A DNA stretch of 64,000 nt from Winogradskyella sp. PC-19 (GTDB taxonomy: Bacteria; Bacteroidota; Bacteroidia; Flavobacteriales; Flavobacteriaceae): contig NZ_CP019332.1 of assembly GCF_002163855.1 (NCBI RefSeq), forward strand, positions 1,219,145 through 1,283,144. Direction: 5' to 3'. Below, in pieces: positions 49,296 to 57,186 of the stretch. Positions within the stretch are counted from its first letter, which is position 1. Each line of letters begins with the position of its first letter. Made by a program: the position numbers and the translations under genes. The notes under the pieces are model-generated. The model was given only the letters and a program-made list of their open reading frames with translations, was not told the origin of the DNA and did not search any database.

Positions 49296-49697
49296 TTAAC
49301 TCCTTGACGGATAAATACCTTGGAGAGCTATTATATAATTAAGACTCAATGTTGGTAAGGTTTTAGCATCGTCTCCTTTACTAACTGAAGTATTTCCTCT
49401 TCGATCTCCTAGCCTGCTAGTCGGAAGCCCTGGTCCTGTTCCTGGAGCGATTGGTGTTCGTCCTCGTAAATCTGGCAAAGCAAATGTTGTACGACCGTCA
49501 CCTCCGTAAGTTGTTCCTAAGATAGAAAACAAAGCAGAGTTTGATGATATGGACAATAATTGCCCTTCACACAATGCCCATCCTCGTGGTGCAAAATTAC
49601 CAGCAAATAGTTTTACTTCACCAATCATAGCATCTTGGGCATTCCCTGAAAAACTCATGGACACAAATAACACTGTTATTAATATTAGTTTTTTCAT
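49296..49697 (-). CDS. Secreted tail-collar domain protein (microcystin-dependent protein-like)
   Basis: 133 residues with a signal peptide (MKKLILITVLFVSMSFSGNAQ). The mature part follows the phage tail-collar / MdpB pattern: MIGEVKLFAGNFAPRGWALCEGQLLSI, SILGTTYGGDGRTTFALPDLRGRTP and the closing LNYIIALQGIYPSR. It is shorter than most relatives (about 170-180), the loss being in the glycine-rich middle. No phage genes are near, so it is a stand-alone exported protein of unknown role. Confidence 0.85.
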   Translation of the reverse strand: MKKLILITVLFVSMSFSGNAQDAMIGEVKLFAGNFAPRGWALCEGQLLSISSNSALFSILGTTYGGDGRTTFALPDLRGRTPIAPGTGPGLPTSRLGDRRGNTSVSKGDDAKTLPTLSLNYIIALQGIYPSRS

Positions 49698-49847
49698 ATT
49701 GAAAGAATTTAAAGTTAGACTTAAATATACAACTATAATTAGCTACCTAGAAAACCCATTTCATTTAAGAAAACATAACAGTAATTTATTATATTTCTCT
49801 GCGACAAAATAGCAGCATTACATAAAGATTAAAAACATCTAATATTA

Positions 49848-49855
49848 TATCTTTG
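49848..49855 (+). promoter_or_regulatory. Putative -7 box of the PLP enzyme-Imm53 operon
   Basis: TATCTTTG fits TAnnTTTG. The expected start is about 49862, which favours ATG 49878 over the in-frame GTG at 49869. Confidence 0.5.
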
Positions 49856-49877
49856 AAAACCATATAAAGTGGAAATT

Positions 49878-51722
49878 ATGCAAGACCAAAACACCCATAA
49901 ATATATTAAAGCTGTTCTAAAAAATATGCCTTCAGATTGGCTGAATCTAACGACTCACCGATTAGATATTTACAATGAAGCATTAGCAAAAACAGAGTTT
50001 AGCACTGAATTTGAGAAATTATATCAATCAAATAATTCAGGTGTAGTAGCGCTAAACAATTTGCCAACAGCATACGATTATATAAGACTTGGGCATCCTT
50101 TGTCTTCAATTTTAGAATGGGCAATTGCTAAAGCTTATAGTATAGCATCAAAACAGGTTATTAGTTTTTCTTCTCAAACAATGCCTATTCAAGCCATATT
50201 AAGAAAGAATCTGCTGGAAAATAAAAAAACACTAATCACGTATTCAAATGCATTACCACGTGAGTTTAATGATGAGCTTCTTAAAACTGTTTACGGTTAT
50301 AGTTTTGAACTAAAACAAGTCGAAAGCCCAGAAGCAATAACTGAGTTTGATGGTAGTCTGATTTTTGTTTCTCAAGACCATAGAATTACAACAAAACATT
50401 TGAATCCTACTATTGATTTTCAAATAAATCTGTATGAAAATTTAGGGAGTATATTAAGTATCCATAAGCAAGAAAATAGCGATTACGTTTCAGAAATTCA
50501 GCATGTAAGGCGACGCGAAAGTATAGCCATGACACCTCATGACACATTAACTGCTTTAAAGCATCTTGTTGAAGGTACAATTATTACAAATCAAGACAGT
50601 AATCGTGATAAAAACAAGACTAGTGTTTTAAAAGCTATCCAGACAATTACAGGTACAGACGGAAATCCGTTAGTAGGCTCAAGCGGATTATCCGTGCAAT
50701 ACGCTATCATGATGGGATTAATTGATGATGCGCAACAAAATCATCCGAATAAAGCAATTAAGTTTATTGTCCCTACAAACTGTTATGGCGGTACAAATGA
50801 CCAAGCAAGACGCGTCGCTGCTTGCAACGAAAATGTTGCTATTGTAGACTTAGAAGTAGATGGCGATAATGATATGGTCAGTAGTCTAAAAACCGTTTTA
50901 GACAATATTGCGAAACAAGATGCAATTCCGTACATCATTGCCGAAATACCAACAAATCCAAGAGTTGAAGTCCCAGATTTAGAAGAATTAAAATCTACCT
51001 TAACTAAAGAAAGAACAACACTGTCTGGAGCTATTGCTATTGAACCTGTTTTTATTTTAGACCAAACATTTTGTCCAAATATTCAGTTTTTAGCTGAAGG
51101 CGAAATACTTTCCACAGGTAAAGCGATATCTTATGCAAGCGGCTCAAAATTCCCTAGTGGCGGAAAATGTACTGCTGGCTATTGCGTTGGAAATTCTAAT
51201 TCAGAAAGCCTAATGGAAAAAATTGCGATTCACCTATCGATTTGTGATAATGAAGCAACGGATTTTCAATATCAAATGTTAGCCGAGCAAATGCCGTCGA
51301 TGAATCAACGTATTGTAGACGCTTATAAAAACACACGAGATTTTGTATCTTTTATAGAAGAAAATCTTCCAGATGCTAAAATTAATTTTGTCAGTGAAGA
51401 ACTAGCAGAGCGAGGATTTACGCCTTCTGTTTTTTCGTTAGACTTACCAACAAAAGGAAATACTGACGAAGAACGAGAAGCTTACAAAAGACAACTAAAT
51501 CACAAGCTCATTAATTTGATGATTACCAAAATTCCTGAGGAAAGTAAATATTGTGTAAGCTACGGTCAATTAAAAGGGTGTTATTGGACAATACCAGCAA
51601 CCTCAACACAAGGTACAACTAAAGAAGGGGACAAAGATTACATTGCGCGTGTGGCGCTTTCTGGCAACATGGATTTAGAACGCCATAAAGCCGTATTTAA
51701 AGAATTTGTAGCAGATATTTAA
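49878..51722 (+). CDS. Large Cys/Met-metabolism-type PLP-dependent enzyme
   Basis: 614 residues from ATG 49878. Residues ~230-610 follow the MetB/MetC fold: SSGLSVQYAIMMGL, PTNCYGGTNDQARRVA, IAEIPTNPRVEVPDLEEL, LDQTFC where the PLP-ring Asp and partners should be, and SYASGSKFPSGGKCTAGY holding the Schiff-base lysine. The N-terminal ~230 residues are extra compared with the usual ~390-residue enzymes and show their own alternating pattern, perhaps a degenerate second copy of the PLP fold. Reaction unknown; transsulfuration or a beta/gamma-elimination is likely. The Imm53-like gene follows after one base. Confidence 0.72.
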   Translation: MQDQNTHKYIKAVLKNMPSDWLNLTTHRLDIYNEALAKTEFSTEFEKLYQSNNSGVVALNNLPTAYDYIRLGHPLSSILEWAIAKAYSIASKQVISFSSQTMPIQAILRKNLLENKKTLITYSNALPREFNDELLKTVYGYSFELKQVESPEAITEFDGSLIFVSQDHRITTKHLNPTIDFQINLYENLGSILSIHKQENSDYVSEIQHVRRRESIAMTPHDTLTALKHLVEGTIITNQDSNRDKNKTSVLKAIQTITGTDGNPLVGSSGLSVQYAIMMGLIDDAQQNHPNKAIKFIVPTNCYGGTNDQARRVAACNENVAIVDLEVDGDNDMVSSLKTVLDNIAKQDAIPYIIAEIPTNPRVEVPDLEELKSTLTKERTTLSGAIAIEPVFILDQTFCPNIQFLAEGEILSTGKAISYASGSKFPSGGKCTAGYCVGNSNSESLMEKIAIHLSICDNEATDFQYQMLAEQMPSMNQRIVDAYKNTRDFVSFIEENLPDAKINFVSEELAERGFTPSVFSLDLPTKGNTDEEREAYKRQLNHKLINLMITKIPEESKYCVSYGQLKGCYWTIPATSTQGTTKEGDKDYIARVALSGNMDLERHKAVFKEFVADI

Positions 51723-51723
51723 T

Positions 51724-52023
51724 ATGGATATTATAGATTGGATACAAGATTGGTTTGCGAATAATTGCGACGGCTCTTGGGAAAAGAATGAAATTATACA
51801 AATCACCAATATTGATAATCCAGGTTGGGAAGTCGAGATTGATATTTCCAAGACATCTATCGCAAAGCTTGAGGTTAAATGGATACTTAACGAAAATGGC
51901 AAACAAGATTGGTACGGCGTAAAAATTGAAAACCAAAAATTTACTGCCGCTGGAGATATTAAAAAATTACCTTTTTTACTAAATCTATTTCGCGAAATGA
52001 TTGAAAAGGTTGAGCATCAGTAA
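51724..52023 (+). CDS. Imm53-family immunity protein
   Basis: 99 residues. The pattern WIQDWFANNCDGSWEKN, IIQITNIDNPGWEVEIDI and DWYGVKIENQKFTAAGD is that of the Imm53 family predicted to protect from polymorphic toxins. No toxin gene is visible in the surrounding 10 kb. The ATG lies one base after the stop of the PLP enzyme gene, so they are almost surely co-translated, which is unusual for an immunity gene. It may be an orphan captured for defence or a repurposed domain. Confidence 0.75.
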   Translation: MDIIDWIQDWFANNCDGSWEKNEIIQITNIDNPGWEVEIDISKTSIAKLEVKWILNENGKQDWYGVKIENQKFTAAGDIKKLPFLLNLFREMIEKVEHQ

Positions 52024-52052
52024 GACTTGATTTTCTCAATAAAAAAACTGAA

Positions 52053-52077
52053 CTTCGTTATAGACCGATTAAATCAT
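52053..52077 (+). repeat. Dispersed repeat, degenerate copy 3
   Basis: CTTCGTTATAGACCGATTAAATCAT resembles the first 25 bases of copies at 11401 and 55709, with several changes and without the AACTGAATTTATC end. Weak but in the same kind of place, between genes. Confidence 0.4.
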
Positions 52078-52142
52078 ATTAAAAAGTGACTTATATCATT
52101 ACGGCTAGCAATAATTAAAATCGAATAAAACAATCTATAAAG

Positions 52143-52994
52143 GTGAATCGAGAAATTATAGATATAAATGACTATACAATCTTATTGGAAGAAGCTTCTT
52201 CCAATAACAACTTAATAGATTCATGTTTTTTTGACGAACCTGTAATTGCAATAGCTTTTTATGGCGCTGGTGATGTTGGCCTCAACGTAAAATTTGATGG
52301 TCAAACAAAAGAATTCCAGCATACAAAAGGTATGATTCTATCATTTTATGCTGATGATAAAGTGGAGTTTGAACATCACGTTTCTATGCTAAAGCCACTG
52401 CAATGTTTGGTAATAGCTACAACTATTAGAAATATAGATAAACTACCTAATGGTGAAGGACAGTTTTTAGAACAATTCTTAAATCAATTAGTACACCCAA
52501 AAGATCATTATGTTGAAGGTCCAGTATTTAATATGAGTCCAGAAATGTTTCAGTTAGTAGAGCAATTCTTTAGCAATACTTATGAGGGCAAAATTAAAAT
52601 GATGTTTTATAAAAGTCATATCACCGCTTTACTTTCTCATTATTTTGGACAATTGGCAAAACAACAAAACACAAAACTTGATAATTCGCAATTAGAAAAA
52701 ATCAACTTTGCTCAAGAAATTTTGCTATCGGATTTAGAAAACCCACCTTCCTTAACAGAGTTGGCCAACAAAATCGGAACCAATACCAATAAACTTAAAA
52801 TAGAATTTAAAGCACAATTTGGAGTTCCTGTTTTTAAATACCTACAAAACGAACGCTTAAAGAAAGCCTATAGTTTAATTAAAAACGAACAAAAAACAAT
52901 TCAAGAGGCTGCTTGGGCTGTAGGATACGATAGTCTTGGCTCTTTCTCTAACGCTTTTGAAAAAAAGTTTGGCTATAGACCCAGCCAGGTATAG
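52143..52994 (+). CDS. AraC-family transcriptional regulator
   Basis: 283 residues with a GTG start (52143); no in-frame ATG lies between it and the upstream stop, and the first internal Met is ~60 residues in. The N-terminal ~170 residues form a sensor domain without clear relatives. The C-terminal ~100 residues are the two helix-turn-helix AraC domain: PPSLTELANKIGTNTNKLKIEFK and the signature IQEAAWAVGYDSLGSFSNAFEKKFGYRPS. It probably activates the following operon through the tandem repeats at 52995-53031. Confidence 0.88.
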   Translation: MNREIIDINDYTILLEEASSNNNLIDSCFFDEPVIAIAFYGAGDVGLNVKFDGQTKEFQHTKGMILSFYADDKVEFEHHVSMLKPLQCLVIATTIRNIDKLPNGEGQFLEQFLNQLVHPKDHYVEGPVFNMSPEMFQLVEQFFSNTYEGKIKMMFYKSHITALLSHYFGQLAKQQNTKLDNSQLEKINFAQEILLSDLENPPSLTELANKIGTNTNKLKIEFKAQFGVPVFKYLQNERLKKAYSLIKNEQKTIQEAAWAVGYDSLGSFSNAFEKKFGYRPSQV

Positions 52995-53031
52995 AATTCT
53001 TTTCGAATAAATCATAATTCTTTTTGAATAA
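52995..53031 (+). promoter_or_regulatory. Tandem direct repeat, likely AraC-type activator site
   Basis: AATTCTTTTCGAATAA (52995-53010) and AATTCTTTTTGAATAA (53016-53031) differ in one base and start 21 bases apart, two helical turns. The second copy ends 21 bases before the TAGATTTG box, at the place of the missing -33 element. The first copy begins one base after the regulator's stop codon (52992-52994). Confidence 0.7.
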
Positions 53032-53052
53032 GTGGCTGGAAAACAGCTGCAA

Positions 53053-53060
53053 TAGATTTG
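53053..53060 (+). promoter_or_regulatory. -7 box of the DUF5367-DUF1772-NmrA operon
   Basis: TAGATTTG fits TAnnTTTG; expected start about 53067, with ATG at 53085. No TTTG at -33, as expected for an activator-dependent promoter. A GGCTG-N5-CAGCT inverted repeat also lies at 53034-53048. Confidence 0.6.
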
Positions 53061-53084
53061 TATCATAATTTAAAAACAATAATT

Positions 53085-53480
53085 ATGATTAATAAATTTG
53101 TGTTCAGTATTCTAAGTTCCATTTTGATTTGGTTTCTTGGCGTTTGCTCTTTTCTTCTATCCTTTTACATTCCGATAATTGATAATCTAGATTTACAAGC
53201 AAACATTGTATTAGCTTTTGCATTAATACCTAGTGCATGTTTAGGTACGTATTTATTCTATAAAAAGAGTTACCTAAAACCTTATGTTTTAGCTATAATT
53301 TCCATAGTAGTAATTACAATTCTAGACGCTTGTATCACGGTTCCTATATTCTTAATTCCGATTGAGATTAATCATTTAGAATTTTTTACTGACCCAAAAT
53401 TTTATGCTATTGCAATTGAACTCTTCCTAATAATAATGTATTTCGGGAATCATCTAACCAATAAAAAAATCAAAGCATGA
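53085..53480 (+). CDS. DUF5367-like four-helix membrane protein
   Basis: 131 residues from ATG 53085 (MINKFVFSIL); an in-frame ATG nine codons upstream lies within the promoter and is not used. About four membrane segments fill most of the protein, with short basic ends. It resembles the DUF5367 family. Function unknown. First gene of the operon, overlapping the DUF1772 gene by four bases. Confidence 0.65.
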   Translation: MINKFVFSILSSILIWFLGVCSFLLSFYIPIIDNLDLQANIVLAFALIPSACLGTYLFYKKSYLKPYVLAIISIVVITILDACITVPIFLIPIEINHLEFFTDPKFYAIAIELFLIIMYFGNHLTNKKIKA

Positions 53481-53962
53481 AAACTATTGTGTTTTTTATA
53501 ACGGTAATATTGAATGCTCTTTCCACAGGTTTTTTCTTTGCTTGGTCCGTCTCAGTCATCTTAGGAACAAAAAAAGTAGGTAACCTTACCTATATAGAAA
53601 CCATGCAAAGCATTAATAGAGAAATTTTAAATCCAGTATTCTTTATTGTGTTTTTAGGAAGTTTAATCGCATTAGCATTTACAACTTGTCTTCAGTTTAA
53701 CAACAAGCCTGTGTTTTGGTTAGTTCTAGCTTCAACAATAATATATCTAATCGGCACTTTTGGAATTACCGCTTTTGGGAATGTTCCCTTAAACAATGAA
53801 CTAGAAGCATTAAATATTACCAAGCTTAACTTAATAGAGCTGAAGGATTTTAGAACCTATTATGAAAGTGCTTGGAATCAATATCACAGTATAAGAACCA
53901 TATCAAGTATAGTTTCATTTACCCTATTACTTATATCAATATTTATTAAAAAATCATTTTAA
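53477..53962 (+). CDS. DUF1772 (anthrone oxygenase-like) membrane protein
   Basis: 161 residues, four membrane segments. STGFFFAWSVSVILGTKKV, FGNVPLNNEL and the W-N-x2-H-x2-R region (SAWNQYHSIRTISS) are the DUF1772 hallmarks shared with fungal anthrone oxygenases. Bacterial members are found next to NmrA and AraC genes, as here. Cofactor-free oxygenase activity is possible but unproven. Overlaps the previous gene (ATGA type) and precedes the NmrA gene by 11 bases. Confidence 0.75.
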   Translation: MKTIVFFITVILNALSTGFFFAWSVSVILGTKKVGNLTYIETMQSINREILNPVFFIVFLGSLIALAFTTCLQFNNKPVFWLVLASTIIYLIGTFGITAFGNVPLNNELEALNITKLNLIELKDFRTYYESAWNQYHSIRTISSIVSFTLLLISIFIKKSF

Positions 53963-53973
53963 AACAATTCATT

Positions 53974-54816
53974 ATGAAAACAAACATTTTAGTTATCGGA
54001 GGAACTGGCAAGACTGGTCGCCGAGTAGTAGAACAATTACAAAATAAAGGTATTGAACCTAGAATAGGTTCAAGAAATGCATCACCAGGCTTTGATTGGG
54101 ATAATAAAGATACTTGGGTAAAAGCCTTAAATGGTATTAAAAAAATGTATGTCACTTACTATCCTGACTTAGCTGTTCCTGGAGCAAAAGAAGCTATTGA
54201 GAGTTTAACATATTTAGCTAAAGAATTAGGTGTTAAAAAAATGGTATTGCTTTCTGGAAAAGGAGAAACCGAAGCAGAAGCTTGTGAAGAAATTGTGATG
54301 CATTCTGGTTTGGATTACACCATTGTAAGAGCCTCTTGGTTTAACCAAAACTGGAGTGAAAGTTTCTTTTTAGAACCTATTCTATCAGGAGAAGTAGCAT
54401 TACCAATGTCTGATGTTTTAATTCCATTTGTAGATGCTAATGATATTGCTGAAGTTGCCGTTACCGTTTTACTTGATGATTCTTATAATGGTGAAATCAT
54501 TGAGGTAACAGGCCCAGAATTAATCACATTTAAAGATATTATTGACATCATTTCAAAAACGAGCAACAGAAATTTGAACTTTTATAATATTACACTAGAG
54601 CAGTATGTAGATGGGATGAAACAAATGCAAATACCAGATGATGTCGTTTGGTTGATTGAGTATTTGTTCAGTCACGTTTTAACCAATCCTAATAATCAAA
54701 TAGTGGTAAATGATATTGAACGTGTTTTAGGTAGAAAAGCAAAAGCATTTTCAGAATATGCAGAAGAAACTGCCAAGACTGGAGTTTGGAATGAAGCAAT
54801 AACACAAACCAACTAA
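53974..54816 (+). CDS. NmrA-family NAD(P)-binding protein
   Basis: 280 residues, a Rossmann fold of the atypical short-chain dehydrogenase type. NILVIGGTGKTGRRVVEQL (residues ~3-21) is the nucleotide loop; MVLLSGKGETEAE, YTIVRASWFNQNW and IPFVDANDIAEVA mark later strands. Such proteins act as quinone reductases or redox sensors. With DUF1772 and the AraC regulator it suggests a response to an aromatic or quinone-like compound. Confidence 0.85.
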   Translation: MKTNILVIGGTGKTGRRVVEQLQNKGIEPRIGSRNASPGFDWDNKDTWVKALNGIKKMYVTYYPDLAVPGAKEAIESLTYLAKELGVKKMVLLSGKGETEAEACEEIVMHSGLDYTIVRASWFNQNWSESFFLEPILSGEVALPMSDVLIPFVDANDIAEVAVTVLLDDSYNGEIIEVTGPELITFKDIIDIISKTSNRNLNFYNITLEQYVDGMKQMQIPDDVVWLIEYLFSHVLTNPNNQIVVNDIERVLGRKAKAFSEYAEETAKTGVWNEAITQTN

Positions 54817-54885
54817 ACAAAAAATCGAGGCTCTAGATAGTACTTAAAGCTAATTAGAGCCTAAATTATTTGAAATAATAATAAA

Positions 54886-55638
54886 ATGATAGTTCCATGT
54901 CCATTAATAAAACCAAAATACTACAAGTCTCTATTAATAGATTTAGCAAATTTTGTAAGACGTCCTATAGATAAATCATCCATAGAAAAAAGTACCGCTC
55001 AAAAAATATATGACACTATTGGTCTCTTTTTTATAAAGATAATTTTTAGCATAACAGTTGCGTCACTATTGCAGCTTATCTATGAGCCTGAGAATCTGAC
55101 ATCGGTTAGTATGTCCGATAGATTTGGCCCACTAGCCTTGCTTTTAGTTGGTGGCATTATCCTACCCATATTTGAAGAAATCACTTTTAGATTATCGTTA
55201 AAATTTAGTCCAATTAATTTTGCCTTAACCTCTGGAACATTTACCTATTATATAATGACTAAAGCCGTTTATAAAAGTCGATTATCTTTGGTAGATGATA
55301 CGTTTTGGTACAGAATCATAGTCGCTGTAATTATTTTACTAATTGCTTTTGTATTATCCAATAGAAGTTCTATAAGACAAATCTTGGAGCAATTTTGGAA
55401 AAAACATTTTAGACTTATTTATTATGCATCATGTATCAGTTTTGCTTGGCTACATATCTTTAATTTTGAGTTGAATCTAACTAATCTTTTATTACTGCCA
55501 ATATTAACACTTCCACAATTATTTAGTGCAACCATCGCAGGATACACAAGAGTAGCTTTTGGATTAAAATATCCTGTGTTATTGCATATGATAACCAATA
55601 CTCTATTTCTATCCTTAACTTTATTACCTCTTGATTGA
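54886..55638 (+). CDS. CPBP-family intramembrane metalloprotease
   Basis: 250 residues, about six membrane segments. The three CPBP (Abi) motifs are present: EEITFR (EExxxR), FAWLHIFNFE (FxxxH) and HMITN (HxxxN). The glutamate pair and histidines bind metal. Relatives process prenylated or membrane proteins, and some act in bacteriocin self-immunity. It lies 69 bases after the NmrA gene and may belong to the same transcript. Confidence 0.8.
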   Translation: MIVPCPLIKPKYYKSLLIDLANFVRRPIDKSSIEKSTAQKIYDTIGLFFIKIIFSITVASLLQLIYEPENLTSVSMSDRFGPLALLLVGGIILPIFEEITFRLSLKFSPINFALTSGTFTYYIMTKAVYKSRLSLVDDTFWYRIIVAVIILLIAFVLSNRSSIRQILEQFWKKHFRLIYYASCISFAWLHIFNFELNLTNLLLLPILTLPQLFSATIAGYTRVAFGLKYPVLLHMITNTLFLSLTLLPLD

Positions 55639-55708
55639 TTTTTTATGGACTTACAATCTTAAAGAGGATGAATTGAAAATGGTTGGCTGTCTAATTAAAA
55701 AATACGAC

Positions 55709-55763
55709 CTTCGTTATCAATCGATAAAATCAATTAAAACTGAATTTATCTAGAGATAACGAA
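55709..55763 (+). repeat. Dispersed repeat, copy 2, with paired ends
   Basis: 55709-55750 matches 11401-11443 (about five differences). Its ends pair: TTCGTTATC (55710-55718) with GATAACGAA (55755-55763). Copy 1 has TTCGTTTAAC/GTTAAACGAA instead, so the ends differ in sequence but pairing is kept. It lies in the spacer between convergent genes. Confidence 0.7.
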
Positions 55764-55768
55764 ATCTC

Positions 55769-57121
55769 CTAAAGCAGATTTTTCACCTCATTAAAATCCA
55801 AGCCACCATAATTTCCAGAGCTCATTAAGAGCAATGCTTTGTTTTCAAAATTCTGTGAGAATAAAAAGTCTTTAAAATCTTGTGGATTGGTGTAGATTAT
55901 TAAATCGTCTCGCTCAAAAGCATTAGCGATTTGCTCATGAGTGACTTCTTCTAGTTTTTTTATCTCTACCGCATGTGGTGAATAAAACACTACGGCTTTA
56001 TCTGCTGCGTCTAATGCACCTTTATATTCCTTTAAAAACTCCGCATTAAGGCTACTATAGGTATGTAATTCTAAACATGCCAATAACTCCTTGTCTTTAT
56101 ATTGCTGCTTAACAGCTTCAGTGGTCGCTTTTACTTTACTTGGCGAATGTGCAAAATCTTTATATGCGACAGATGTACTAGATTCGGCTATTTTTTCTAA
56201 ACGTTTGCTGGCACCTGTAAAGGTAGAAATGGCTTCGTAAAAATCATCTTCATCAATACCCATGTGTTGGCAAATCCATTTGGCACCAGCTAAATTATTG
56301 AGGTTGTGAGCTCCAAAAACTTCAATTGGCATTGGTCCTTCTGGTGTGTCTAATAAAGTTTCACCATTTTCTACGGAATATTCTGGTGTTTGGTAAGGTA
56401 ATTTACGTATTTGATTTTCTGAGGCTTCGACAACACGCTTTACTTCAGCATCTTCTTCGTTATAATTAATACTTCCGCCACGTACAATAGAGTCCACAAA
56501 AATGCTAAACTGCTCTACATAGTTTTCATACGTTGGAAACACATTAATATGGTCCCAAGCAATACCACTTATTAAGGCAATATTAGGTTTGTATAAATGA
56601 AATTTTGGGCGTCTATCTATTGGCGAACTTAAATACTCATCGCCTTCAAGGACTATAAAATCATTGTGCTCGGTAAGTTTTACCATAACATCAAATCCTT
56701 CGAGCTGTGCACCAACCATATAATCCACATCGCGATCATGGTAATGCATCACATGCAAAATCATAGATGTAATAGTCGTTTTTCCATGGCTTCCACCAAT
56801 AACAACACGTGTTTTATTTTTGGATTGCTCGTATAAAAATTCTGGATAACTGTAAATTTTGAGACCTAATTCTTGCGCTTTTAATAGCTCAGGATTATCG
56901 GCTTTGGCATGCATACCCAAAACTATAGCGTCTAAACTTGAAGTGATTTTTTCAGGAAACCAACCGAAACTTTCAGGCAGTAAACCTTTAGCGTCTAACC
57001 GCGATTTTGAAGGGTCAAAAATAGTATCGTCACTTCCTGAGACGTTGTATCCTTTGTTATGAAGCGCTAAAGCTAAATTGTGCATTGCTGCACCACCAAT
57101 GGCGATAAAATGTACATTCAT
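55769..57121 (-). CDS. mpl: UDP-N-acetylmuramate:tripeptide ligase Mpl
   Basis: 450 residues, a Mur ligase that reattaches the peptide L-Ala-gamma-D-Glu-meso-DAP to UDP-MurNAc in wall recycling. HFIAIGGAAMHNLA at the N-terminus is Mpl-type rather than MurC-type; ATP loop GGSHGKTTITSM (about residue 107-118), VLEGDEYLSSPIDRRPKFH (Mpl signature) and the later FAHSPSKVKAT are present. A TATATTTG box is four bases upstream. Confidence 0.93.
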   Translation of the reverse strand: MNVHFIAIGGAAMHNLALALHNKGYNVSGSDDTIFDPSKSRLDAKGLLPESFGWFPEKITSSLDAIVLGMHAKADNPELLKAQELGLKIYSYPEFLYEQSKNKTRVVIGGSHGKTTITSMILHVMHYHDRDVDYMVGAQLEGFDVMVKLTEHNDFIVLEGDEYLSSPIDRRPKFHLYKPNIALISGIAWDHINVFPTYENYVEQFSIFVDSIVRGGSINYNEEDAEVKRVVEASENQIRKLPYQTPEYSVENGETLLDTPEGPMPIEVFGAHNLNNLAGAKWICQHMGIDEDDFYEAISTFTGASKRLEKIAESSTSVAYKDFAHSPSKVKATTEAVKQQYKDKELLACLELHTYSSLNAEFLKEYKGALDAADKAVVFYSPHAVEIKKLEEVTHEQIANAFERDDLIIYTNPQDFKDFLFSQNFENKALLLMSSGNYGGLDFNEVKNLL

Positions 57122-57125
57122 AACG

Positions 57126-57133
57126 CAAATATA
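57126..57133 (-). promoter_or_regulatory. -7 box of mpl, predicting a leaderless mRNA
   Basis: Reverse strand TATATTTG fits TAnnTTTG and ends four bases before the mpl ATG, so transcription should start at or inside the start codon. Confidence 0.5.
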
Positions 57134-57186
57134 ATTTATAGACTTGAGACTGCTGAATATAGACCTTATTAAATATAATCTAAGTA

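Noticed and set aside
49296-49697. Prophage remnant
   Set aside because: Only one tail-collar-like gene, with a signal peptide; no terminase, capsid, integrase or lysis genes nearby.
49878-51722. PLP enzyme as the toxin partner of Imm53
   Set aside because: It has a complete PLP-enzyme fold, no export signal and no toxin-type C-terminal module.
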